From Haberlea rhodopensis (Eukaryota; Streptophyta; Magnoliopsida; Lamiales; Gesneriaceae), in contig CAJQUN010000022.1 of assembly GCA_907163345.1 (NCBI GenBank), positions 4,960,001-5,024,000 on the forward strand: a stretch of 64,000 nt of DNA, in the 5' to 3' direction. Positions 11,393 to 22,900 of this stretch are shown in pieces. The notes beneath the pieces were generated by a model. That model saw nothing but the letters and a program-made list of their open reading frames with translations. It made no database searches and was not told where the DNA came from. The position numbers and the translations under genes are program-made. How positions within the stretch are numbered: position 1 is the stretch's first letter; every line of letters begins with the position of its first letter.

Positions 11393-11834
11393 TGTTGAAG
11401 TTTGACAAGCCACCAAGTTTAAAAATCCACCAAGTTTGAAGTCCAACAAACATACCCAACTTTTACTTGTTTTTCCACTATGATTTTCATGATTCACACC
11501 AAGAATCTTCTTGGTTTCACACCATTTGTTTGGCTATAAATAGGCAATAAAATTACAACACAATCAAAGTATAGTGAGCTTTGAGAGAGAATAAAAAGTG
11601 TAGAGAGATTAGAGTTGAGCAAGTTAGCTCCTTCTCCAAAAATCGAGAGTCTGTACTCCTCTTGTAAACCTTTATATTTGATATAGTAGAGTGTGTGTGC
11701 TCCGTGGACGTAGACGAGTTTTGCCAAACCACATAAATATTTGTGTCTCTATTTTTGTGTGTGCGTTGTTTTTCTGTCCCTTATAACTCCTGCAACTTTC
11801 GCAAGAACATGACAATAATCATTGTTCCCTAACA
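11393..11834 (+). repeat. 3' LTR of the copia element (442 bp)
   Basis: Begins TGTTGAAG right after the RNase H end and polypurine run, and ends CCCTAACA. It contains a TATA-like CTATAAATAG at 11534-11543, as expected of a promoter-bearing LTR. No second copy is in the window because the 5' end of the element is missing. Confidence 0.8.
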
Positions 11835-12619
11835 CTTCTGAGTTTCCATTGTGATAACTCTTGAAATCAGGATCCCTTTCACTACAGGATAGTTTGAAAA
11901 ATGACATTTGTCAAACTTTTTTTTTTATTTGTGACCTTATTTAATGATTTGTTTTGCAAAATGATCTTCAAACACATACAAAAAGCAAAGGCCAAACAAA
12001 GGTAAAAAATTGAAAATGTTATATTTCAAATTCATGGTCAAACAAATGTTATTTGTTTAAATAATTCCCTTTCTTCTCACTACCCATGTTATTACGACCA
12101 AACTCGGAAAGTTAATACTGTGAGAGATTTGCCTAAACAAGAATACTTCTTAACGTGAAATGAAGTTAGCTATTACTGTGTAAGCTCAAGTGTAGCTTTA
12201 TGGCCAAAGGTCCAAGCAGTTCGCTCAATGGGATCACTGGGGGAGGTCGATGTTTCCTGAACCACAAAAGCAAGGATCATTTAATGGCCCAAGAAAAATA
12301 CCATCTCCAAATAAACCGAAGTAGATAGTGTCATACACACACTCATAAATATATCAGTGAAACAGCAATTGAAGAAGATGAAATTTTGAAGAGTGCTTGA
12401 TGATATGGACAACAAATTGCATACAATGATTTAATAATTTTACCCAATATCCCAAAAAGTATAAGTTCCCAATCTATTGGTATTAAAAGATTAGTTGTTA
12501 TCCCAAAAAGTATAAGGTAACTTCAACTAAAAAATTAAAATCCAACCTCTTAGGCATTCTGTAACCAACAAAATAATTATTTAAACCAAGTTCCATTCAT
12601 GATTTCAACAAGTTTGCAG
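11835..12619. other. Intergenic, no gene seen
   Basis: AT-rich stretch with no long ORF and no recognisable domain. A short non-AT-rich part at about 12190-12330 has no supported coding assignment. Confidence 0.5.
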
Positions 12620-12775
12620 TTTGTAGTAGCCTGCAAACCACGTCAACCAGGTAAATCGTACTAGGCTAGCCGGTGCGTCACGCTTAGACCGTGAAAGTGT
12701 TGGTAAAAGGAATCGAACTCATTACCTTGTGGTCTCGAGCTCACCATGCTCAACTAACTCGGATACTCTTTTGGA
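12620..12775 (-). repeat. tRNA-derived SINE
   Basis: Read on the minus strand, GAGTTAGTTGAGCATGG resembles an A box and GAGTTCGATTCC a B box of an RNA polymerase III promoter, about 35 bp apart. A non-tRNA body follows to about 12620. It cannot be a functional tRNA because the cloverleaf is not completed. Confidence 0.6.
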
Positions 12776-13036
12776 GGCATTGATTTGTGTTTCTTATGAG
12801 TACTTTTAGACTTTTAGTTCACCTTTTTAGTTTCAATAAATTTATTTGCTGAAAAATAATAACTTTTAATTGTCCAAACTATAGATTTTATTAGGCTGTA
12901 AAATAAATTACGGCGTTAAGCACTCATTTATTTAGTGATGCAATGATATATATTGCTCTTATGCTCAAAAAATAGATTTGTAACATTTTTTAGGGTCAAA
13001 CCTAATCCAAATTGATATAGTAATTAAATTTTTAAT

Positions 13037-14643
13037 TTATAAATCCATATAACAGATTCTAAAAAAACAATGTTCAAACAATTGTCTTTGACCAATATAT
13101 CTACGGGTGACTCGTTCATACCACTCACTATATCCAACCACTACAGCACAATATAGTTGTCTGTCCACACATAGATGACGTGCCATCTCCCATTTTTGTA
13201 TATATGCAACATGGTGTGCACTCCAATCCTTATTGATACTGCCCCTTCGGTCAACTGAATGTAATTTATCATTCCGTAATCGTGGATATGTGGGAATGTC
13301 TTGTAGCATTCCAAATTGACGAAGAACCATATCAGGACGGTGCATTTCAACAATATCATAACAAATTAATGGGCTGGCATATGTCCATAATTGGTGGCTC
13401 AGATGTTCAATACACTCATCAGGGTATGGCTGCCAATTAAACTACAAATAGAAAAATGCATTAAAATAATATAAACAACATTATCTATTTTTCATAACAA
13501 ACACAACTAATATATTGCTTACTTGAGTTGATGGCTGCTCATCAAGAATGTCCCTAATGATACGTACAGAATGCCTCACTGTTTCCGTAAACCTTAAATG
13601 GCATGTCCATCTGTAGAACCACAATTACAAAATCTATAAATATTTTAAAACATATAAAATAGCACAAAACATAATTACATTATTACCTTGCACCATATGG
13701 AACAGCGGGTACATATTCACCTCATCGATAATGATTGGGCCAACGTCGAATCTAGCCTCACCCGTTTGATGAGTTAAACCTGGTATTATTGACCATGCAC
13801 AAATCTAAAATATTATCATGAATAATATTAGTTAAGTATGACGAGAAAAATATTTCAAACATTTGAAAAGCACAAACGTAAAGTTTACCTGTACGACCTG
13901 TAATGCACCATCTATCACCTTTTTTTCTCTCATTGAGGAAGTGCATAACTCACGGTATAAATATGCCAACACGGCACTACCCCAACTATAATTGTCAACA
14001 TAATCAATATCCTCTAACTTCTGTAAAAAAAAATAACTTTACAGTATTGCCGGAGGAATCAGGGAACAAAATTCCACCTAACATCAATAATACACAAACC
14101 CGTGTATATCTGACTACATATTCTGCCGTAATGTGCCCATTAAGAGCATTATTCACCAAATGATGATTTATTGCAGATATGTACAATTTTGCACCTTTAA
14201 AGTGCAGTATCCGGTGTAAACCCCAAAAGCATATGGCAATATTCTCGCCACTCGGGTATATTCCTAACGTAATCAACATCAGATAATATGATATCATCTA
14301 CTGGCAATGCTCATATCACTGCAATGTCTTGCAGTATGATAGTTGCCTCCCCGGATCGGAAGTGGAAAGTATGTGTTTCATGGCGCCATCTCTCAACTAA
14401 AGTCGTGATAAGGTGAAAGTCAAGTGTAATTTTACCTGACCTATAAACACCATAAAAACCAATACTATCCAACCGATTCACAACACGCGTATCGAGGGGA
14501 CAAAGATCCCAAAAATATTTATAAGGGTTTATGCCTCGAAGTGTAGTATCAATATCACATGCCCAAACATTCTCAGATCGATGAGATGACTGCAATGATA
14601 ACAGATGACTGTCAATTGGGCCTGGTGCTCTTTGTAAATCCAT
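13037..14643 (-). pseudogene. Plant mobile domain (PMD, MAIN-like) protein, degenerate
   Basis: Minus-strand segments read as the plant mobile domain found in MAIN-like proteins and in transposon relatives. 14643-14311 gives MDLQRAPGPIDSHLL, then CPLDTRVVNRLDSIGFYGVY and LVERWRHETHTFHF. After an in-frame TGA (14311-14313) it resumes with DDIILSDVDYVRNIPEWREY. A frameshift near 14205 leads to YISAINHHLVNN and RVCVLLMLGGILFPD; 13995-13910 gives DNYSWGSAVLAYLYREL. Further pieces occur at about 13745-13690 (ARFDVGPIIIDEVNMYPL), 13612-13530 and 13440-13050 (FNWQPYPDECIEHL, then PDMVLRQFGMLQDIP). Plausible introns separate some pieces, but the stop and frameshift in the first exon argue for a dead copy. 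PMD domains occur in both host genes and transposons, so its origin is open. Confidence 0.7.
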
Positions 14644-15124
14644 CCTGAAATATTACACAACAAAATCAGCATAACAAAAATATAAACATTGCCACCACCA
14701 ACAACCACCAGCCACCGTCGGTCGCCGCCCCCACCACCGACAGTCGCCGAAACATGGCGGCACCTCCCAACACCCCCAACGACCGTAAATCATCCGGCGG
14801 TTTCCCCCACTCATCTCCAAACTATAACTATCTTTTTCAAAAAAAACCACCAGACAACAAAAATCAAACACAACAACAAAATAATGTAAATTTTATAACT
14901 TTCAGAAATTTATATTACAAAAAAAAAATATTTCATCAGCTTCAAGAATGATAAACAACTATGCTCCACAAATTGCAAACCACAACAATTTTGGAAATTT
15001 GGCAAAAAAAAGTTGAAGTATTCGAAAATTTTCGTCTGGAAATGGAAGATGAGAGAAAAGAAAGGAGAGGGAGAAGAAGAAGAAGAAAGGAATAAAGAAA
15101 GAAGGGTCGGCGTAAAAAAAGACA

Positions 15125-15320
15125 TTATTGAAGGCGCCATCTCCTTCAATAAACAAAATATTTTTGGCTGAAGATGGCGCCTTCAATAAAAAAAATATTT
15201 TTGGCTGAAGGCACCATTTCAGATGGCGTCTTCAATAATATTTTAAAAAAAATATCTGAGCAATAATTTTTTTTTTTACCGGAGAGGAAGATGCCACTTG
15301 AAGTGACGACTTCAACAAAC
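15125..15320. repeat. Alternating inverted GGCGCC modules upstream of the PMD pseudogene
   Basis: A perfect 16-bp inverted repeat (ATTGAAGGCGCCATCT at 15127-15142 and its complement at 15172-15187) is followed by further degenerate copies to about 15320. A separate direct repeat AATATTTTTGGCTGAAG occurs twice between the arms. It lies in the 5' flank of the minus-strand PMD pseudogene. Confidence 0.75.
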
Positions 15321-15734
15321 GTTTTAGGTTAGTTTTAAAACGTTTTAAAATATCGATTATTTTGTTAAATTAATAATTTTTTTGAATATATTTAAAATAT
15401 AATTATTTATCACATCAAATAAGTAACAAACAGATTTTTATATTTTAAACAATACAAAGTATTGAACACATAATAATATACTATATAAGCGGTTCTACGC
15501 AATTTTGACTTTTCATGACCCGTGCTATTTACCACCATCAACTTACAAGAATCATCATATGCTCAAAAAGAAAAGAAAAAAGCTTACAAGAATCACCCAC
15601 CAAGGGTTTCATTATTTTCTCTTAAAGATTGTGTTTTTTTTCTTTGGATTTCTGCTTAACTATTTGAGCTAATTTAATAAAATAATTTTTAAAAAAATAA
15701 AAAATTTAAATAATAAAGTAAAAAACAAATGTTC
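15321..15734. other. Intergenic AT-rich spacer
   Basis: Very AT-rich with homopolymer A and T runs. No ORF, repeat family or RNA gene is recognisable. Confidence 0.5.
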
Positions 15735-15914
15735 CGTTTATAGCGTGATTCACGATCCGGGTTCCCTTCTCTTCAGAAACACGAACCCGAATCGCGATTC
15801 TAAATGACATTTTTTGAGAGAAACGCGATCCTGGTTCACGTTTCTCTCACCTCCAAATTTTTTAAATGAGGAGAGAGAAACGTGATCCGGGATCGCGTTT
15901 CTCTCTCCTCATTT
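15735..15914. repeat. Cluster of palindromic GATCC modules upstream of the receptor kinase
   Basis: The best member, 15864-15914, is an inverted repeat with 25-bp arms, one mismatch and a single central base; the arms read AAATGAGGAGAGAGAAACG... A second, weaker palindrome of the same wording lies at about 15808-15840 (GAGAGAAACG ... CGTTTCTCTC) and a third degenerate one at about 15738-15802. They end about 1.04 kb before the receptor kinase start codon. Confidence 0.8.
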
Positions 15915-16957
15915 TTTTTCCCGTTTCTCTCTCCTGTTTTTTATTTTATCTCTCATGATTTCGATTTTTCTCTCCTGATTCATGTTTCTATCTCTTCCAA
16001 TTTTTAGTATTTATTTCTCCTCTATTTTTTAACAATTTTTATATCATCCACCTTTGTTTTCCACTTTAAAATTACATTGAGATAAAGTTAATGTCCGGAA
16101 TTGTGAGATAAAAATGTGGGAAATAAATTTTAAAAATATTTAAAATATTTTAGATTTCAGAGTTTTCGTATTTTTTATTTCAAAAATATTATTTAACAAT
16201 ATTTATTCAAAAATGAATATGTCAAAATTCTTTTCCAAAATATCTTTGACTTATTTGTCAAAAAATTGGTATTAGGAAAAACAAAATTAATTTTAATTAA
16301 TTCATTACAATAAAATATGTTCCGACTACGCTTCACAGACACGGAAACGGGAACACCGGTACGACATGATACGGACTTTCAAACATAAATTTATTTATTC
16401 TACATATACATAAAAAATTATCTCAAGCTAGTCCATGACAATGTTGTTTTGCTGCTGATTTTTTATTCTTCGTTTAATTTAGTTAAGAGTCAAATACATG
16501 TAATCCTTCATTATTTTTCTCTGCAACAGTATAATTTTTATTCTAAGATGCTGATTTTTCAGATTGTGCGACATTGTACACAAAACTATGAATTCCATCT
16601 CTCGTGGGATTCCAATTGTTATTAATTCAGAATCTTGAATTTTTATGATTTTTATTTACTGATTTCGATAAAAAAAAAATAATTTTATAGCCTAACTAGA
16701 ATAAATTTTTCTCACGTGGAATAAGCATATAGATTTTATAGAAAATGCTTTTATGCATCGAATCTAAACATACACCAATACACGTACAAATATATATGAT
16801 TGGAGTAGCCGAGTTAGACTAAGAATATTTCTAATTTATGTTAGTCCAGGCAAGAACCACGTAATAGTAGCCATGAGTAGACTTGAAGTCGTCTCTCATC
16901 ATATATATTGCATATTTCACTTCAAGATTTTATCGTTCTGAATTACAATTCGGAAAA
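15915..16957 (+). promoter_or_regulatory. 5' flank of the receptor kinase gene
   Basis: No ORF is supported in this AT-rich flank. A TATA-like ATATATATTG at about 16900-16909 lies some 50 bp before the chosen start codon, but the region is so AT-rich that this is weak evidence. 16320-16380 holds a GC-richer scrap (GACACGGAAACGGGAACACC) that looks like a dispersed repeat. Confidence 0.35.
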
Positions 16958-19900
16958 ATGGACAATCGCTTTTTCCCCGTTTCTTCAATTTCCTTTATGC
17001 TATGTTTATGCCATTTCATCAGATTTATTGTTTGTTCCGACGATCCAGCTTACCTCACAGGTGAAGTTTCGATTAATTGCGGTTCAGTTGGGACTTCGGC
17101 GGCAAAGAATGGCAGGGAATGGCTTGGAGATACCCACCCAAGATTTGCTTCCTCCGTTCAAATTACGGGAAAATCAACCATCTCAAGTGTTGCCCGGGAC
17201 TCCGTCTCTACTGATCTGGTTCCCTACAAAACTGCCAGATTATCTCGTTCAAGATTTTCCTATGTATTTCTTGTCAACCCAGGTGAGAACTTTATCCGCC
17301 TTCATTTCAATCCCACTCCATATAAAGGTTTTCAAAAGTTAAAGGACTTGTTCACTGTTGAGGCTGGCCCTTTCACCTTGCTCAGCAACTTCAGTGCCTC
17401 ACTAACTGCTGATGCTCTTGGCTTGAGTTCTATTATCAAAGAATTTTGTATAAGCGTAGAAGAAAATAAACCACTGCATATAGTTTTCACTCCCGCAAGT
17501 AGTCAATCGGAGGATACTTTTGCTTTCCTAAATGGTATTGAGATAATTACAGTGCCTTTAGCCCATTCTCACTTTCACGATGATGGAGATATTGGAGCCC
17601 AAGTGGTTGGACGTAAGTCTCAACAGTTCTACGTTGATAACAGCACCGTGCTTGAAATGGTTCGTCGAGTAAATATCAAACGGGATGGTGATGATATTAG
17701 TGATATGCTTGGGATGTGGGGAACTGTCCCCAGTGTAAAAGCAAACCAGATTAACAATATTAACTGGAAAATATCCGTGGATGTCGGATTTAGGTACTTG
17801 ATAAGGCTTCATTTATCAGATATAGGACTTAAGCTCGTGCAAGAGACTGGTTCTGTGAATTTCGAAGTCCTAATTAACGAGGTGAGTGTTTACAGTAATA
17901 TAGACTTGGTTAGAGAAAGAGATATCTATAATATCATCACGTACAAGGACTACATAGTGATGTTCAAAGGGCACAATGAAGGTGTTAAACATGATATTGT
18001 GGTTTCTCTGCTCTCGTACCGTGAATTTGTGGATGGATATGGTCCTTTCACGGGATTTGAAATACTCAAGTTGAGCAACCTTGACAATAGTCTTGCCTGT
18101 TCAAATCCGTCGCCTCCTGCACGTGAATCATCATCCAGTACTATCAACACATTACTCTCAGTTCATGGTAATAGAAATGCCATTGTAACTATTTCAATTA
18201 CTATAATTGCTCTAGCAAACATAGTTGTCCACAAGCTCCGAGAAATTTGGGAAGCTAGAAACCTGAAAATGAGGATGAAGACCTACGTGGAGGAGGAAAA
18301 CAAACCATCAGCCAGGGCTGAACGTTTCTGTCGTCATTTTTCACTAGCTGAGATAAAATTAGCTACCAAAAATTTTAGTCATCATCTTATCCTCGGTAAA
18401 GGTGGATTTGGTAAAGTCTATATGGGCCTCATTGATAACGGGAAAGAGAATGTCGCCATAAAGCGTCTAAAGTTCGATTCAAGTCAAGGGGCACACGAGT
18501 TTTTGAACGAGATTGAAACACTTTCCAAGCTGCGACATAATAATGTAGTCTCTTTGATTGGTTACTGCAATGAGGAAGGGGAAATGATTCTGGTTTATGA
18601 GTACATGGCCGGTGGAACATTGGGGGATCACCTATATAAACTTGCCAGAAAAGGTAATAGTTGTGCTTCTCTTACATGGAACCAGCGTCTTAATATCTGC
18701 ATCGGTGCTGGTAGAGGACTAGACTATCTTCACACAGGGCATGGAATCATACATCGGGATGTCAAGGTTTCAAACATCTTGCTTGATGAAAATTTCACGG
18801 CTAAGGTTTCAGATTTCGGCATGGTAAAACATGAGAACTTGAGCAATTTACGAAGCCACATAAGCACAAAAGTGAAGGGCACGTTTGGGTACATTGATCC
18901 GACTTATTGTCGCACTGGTAAACTAACTAGGAAAAGTGACACATATGCCTTTGGTGTGGCGTTGTTGGAAGTATTGTGTGGGAGACCAGCACTTGATCTA
19001 AGGGTTTCTGAGGCTGAGCAAATTCTGACCAAGTGGGCCCGAGAAAAAATTAGGGAACGAGAAGTTGAACTCATTGTAGCTTCAAATCTGAGAAACGAAA
19101 TTTCACCAAATAGCCTGAAAGCATTTGTAGAGATTGTTGATAGATGCTTGGAAGATGAACCAACGAAACGACCTACAATGGCTCAAGTTGTGCTACAACT
19201 TGAGTTTGCCCTTGAGCAGCAGGATATCGTGGAATCATCGGTGTCAAAGGAGAGAACAATTGATGCTCTATGTACTGATGAAACCAACTTATCTGCTGAT
19301 GAGCAAGCAACAATGGCACCTTCCATCGATGAGTCTACTCCTACATCTCCACCAAAAGATCAAACCAACAATCAAATCGATAATGACAATCCTACATATC
19401 AAATAGAAGAAGGAAGAAAAGCCTCATCTTATAAGCCATCACGGATTTGGCCATGGGATGCCTTATGGAAAAAAGTTCAACCATCCAGGAAAAATGAATA
19501 TTCAATATTATCAGGTACAAACAATGAAATAGGGGGAAAAAAATTATCAGTGTTCTGCTCACGTATCTTTGGAAATGGTCTAAATTTCTGGATAATTTCT
19601 TTTAATATGCCTTAACTTGAGCCTGAATGGATCCAAGCTCAAGAAGACTCAATTAAAAATAATGCCAAACTTGAACCTTTTAACAATGTGCTTACATTGA
19701 ATGAAACTATCTTTGCAGAAATTTCCAAAGTAGGTATAAACTTGCCCAAATTTGATTGGTCAATGATTTCATTTGCAACCGATGATTTCTCATCTTCAAA
19801 TATAGTTGGAGTATGCATAGCTGGTTCTGTTTATAAGGTGAGTTTCTTGAGATTGGCCATTTGATTAATTTTCCCCTAAAACTTTATAAAACGATCTCCA

Positions 19901-22900
19901 CATATCTACTAAAATTCTATTTTTACATAGGGTGTGCTTCCGGTGTCAAGACAGATAGTTGCTGTTAAACTACTTTCACCATCTAGTAACCAACGTCTTG
20001 TCAGAGAGTACATTAATGAGATTTTAATGCTTCAGAAACTTCAGCACCGAAATATCCTTAAACTACTGGGGTACTGCATTCATAAAGAATATATGATACT
20101 TGTGCAGGAGTTCATGGAAAACGGAAGTTTACATAAATTTATGTTCGGTGAGTGCAAAACAATTTATTCATCCGTCGTAACTTTCCACCCCTTCTTGATT
20201 TTTTTTGTTTTATATGTGATCAACATTGAGATCTGCTAACTCTTACACGTTAATGAAGAGAGATTTCAACACCTTCATTGGGCACAACGTTTCAAAATCA
20301 TAATTGGGGTTGCTCGAGGAGTTACATATCTTCATCAAGATTCGGGAATGAGGATACTTCGCAGGCATCTCAATCCGTGGCATATTTTACTGGACATCAA
20401 TATGAATCCTAAAATCTCATGTTTTAGCAAAGCAAAATCTTTGGAAGAAGAAGGTTCAGATGAATACACAACTTTTATTAGTGGGCTCTAGTAAGTGTGA
20501 TCCATTTTCCTATTGGGTCCTTTCCGTATTCAATAATTTCTCAGAGTCATTAATAATTTTATATGCCACTGTTATTTTTTTGTAACATTTGTGCAGCCCG
20601 TATGTGTCCCCGGAATACGCACTCAATGGCGTGTTTTCAATAAAGTCAGATGTGTATAGCTTCGGAGTTGGGGTTCTGGAGATTGTGAGTGGCAGGAGAC
20701 GTGGGATTGTAAAGTTTGTAAGTCAGCCCGTGTAATTAATTCAAACTGCCCACTTGTTAGTGATTTCTATTTGTTCACCCCTAAGGTGATGGAGAAAAAA
20801 CAATTTCTTTTGAAAATGATCCTTAAAAAAGCTTAGGAAATTGATAAGCTATTTTATATTATTCTAAATGTTACCTCGGATTTTGGTAGGGTGTCTTCAT
20901 CGGCTAACAATAGCTCCTCCCCTTCCGGAGATGAGTTGTCCTGACAGAAAAAATGTTAGAAGGGAGCCGGAGAGAGTTCTCCGGTGGGGCTCCTCCGACG
21001 ATCAAGCCATAATATAGGATAGGGAATAAAAACTTTTTTGAAGAGAAATGACGGGGAGTCTACCTACCTTTCAAACCTGATACCCCACATATATATATAC
21101 TATGAGGGGTGAGAGAAGAACAACCTGCTACGGCCGGCGGGGCCTCGGGATACCATCGCTAGCACTCCACTGGGTGTCAGTGTCTCAGAGGGTGGGGACC
21201 ACCGACAAATACTGTACACCTCGTACGACGCACCACCTGCGAGATCTTGATAGTACTAGAAGATATTCCCTGAACGTTAGTCATTCTCTGATTGGTCCAT
21301 TCATGAGTGGTCCTCTGTTGGAAATAAAATTTCGTTACAGACAGCTCGGACGAGGGACCACACTAGTGCCCAAGGTATAACGCCGAAGAAGAAACTAAGG
21401 GGATTGCTTAAAGTTAGGACACCAGCCCAGTCGCCGTCCTGATCACAATGCAAGATTCCTGCGAACACAACCTGCGCTGGATTAGTTTGATCAAGTAGGG
21501 TTGAAGACACATGTTGAGCTGAGGACACGGAAATAACACCCGGGCTGAGGTTACGAGTTTGTTCACTGAGCTGAGTTCATGAGGGTATGTTCCTCCCGGG
21601 GCATGAAAATATCTCCCGAGCTAAGCACTTGAGGCAAACGAAGAAGTAGGGTCGGGTTATACCCCAGGAGTAAGGTCGAGGCCGTACTGACCTCTTATCG
21701 GGATATCATGAGTATCCCTCTCTAGTCGAGCTAGAGTAGCGATGTTCTCGACTATCTGTTTTATACCGAGACCTGAACCGAGTTGTCAGATATTCAAATT
21801 CTTGACCTTGACAAGACAGGTTGTCAGCAAGATGTGACGATTGATGTACCCACCAATCGATGAGGCTGCCACGCGTCCGTATCCACGCTTGAGACGTTTG
21901 GCCTCCCTCGATCCCCGCCGTTCAAGTGGGCTTGGCCCAAACGGCCCATTCTCCTGGTTGCCTATAAATTCCCAGTTCCCCTCATTTACACCACCTTTCT
22001 CACGCTATACGTCTCCTCCTGCTCTTCTCGTACACTCCGACCTTCTGTAAGTTCTTCGGCTCTTCTTAGTTTCTTTTATGTCAGATTCAACTTCTTCCAC
22101 TTCCGGGGCCGCCCTCAGGTGATCGGCTGCAGATGCCTCGGGGTCGGGGCTTTCGAACTCTCCGATCCATAGTGGCCCAGTGGGGAAGGTTGTTACCGCT
22201 GTCCCCCCTCTTCAAGTCCCTCCTCGTCCCAACCATGAACCATCCCCCCAAAACTTCGAGGTTGATCCTCGAGATCTGGTTCGGGCTGGACTACCGTGGT
22301 ACGAGGTCCTTAGTTCCCGTGTTTCGGCTGAGGCTGAGACTCTTCTCCGTTCTCACTTCATTCCTCATGACCACGAGGTACGAATACCTAGGTCGGTGAC
22401 CACCCCCATGTCCCCCCGTTGTATTTTTTCCTTTCTTCGTTGAACAAATCAGGAGTGGACTGCGCTTCCCTATTCCTTCTTTGTACCAAGATCTTTCTAG
22501 CTATTTCTGCGTCTCCCTCAGTCAGCTCAGTCCAAACTCCTACCAGAGCATGGCCACCGCTGCCGCCTTGTTTCAATCTCTAAATCTCTCATTCTCTCCT
22601 CCTCTTATGCATTATTTTTTTCATGTCAAGAACACCACCTTTCATGGCTTGTTCTACTTCGTGTCCAGACCGTCGTGTAAGTTCTTGGAGAAAATCCTAA
22701 GTTCTCACAAAGGATGGAAATAAACATACTTCTTTGTTAAACCACCCGACCTTGGTCTTGCCCCATGGCCTGGAGAGATTCTCTCCCCGAGGGTCGTCCC
22801 CTCCCGCATCGATACAAAGAAGATATATTCTACCAGAGGGTTATGTTAGCCATTGGGGGTCGACAATTTGACACAATCATCCTGATCCGAGAGGACGTAC

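Noticed and set aside
12620..12775. tRNA gene
   Set aside because: A and B box-like motifs are present but the cloverleaf is incomplete and a non-tRNA body follows; better explained as a SINE. The same holds at 49150-49362.
16883..16957. Extended N-terminus of the receptor kinase starting at 16883
   Set aside because: The codon at 16883 is TTG; the ATG at 16958 has good context and is followed directly by a signal peptide.
19613..19615. TAA as the true end of the receptor kinase gene
   Set aside because: The same frame resumes with kinase-like coding sequence, and an in-frame GT-AG intron removes the stop. Kept as an alternative isoform only.
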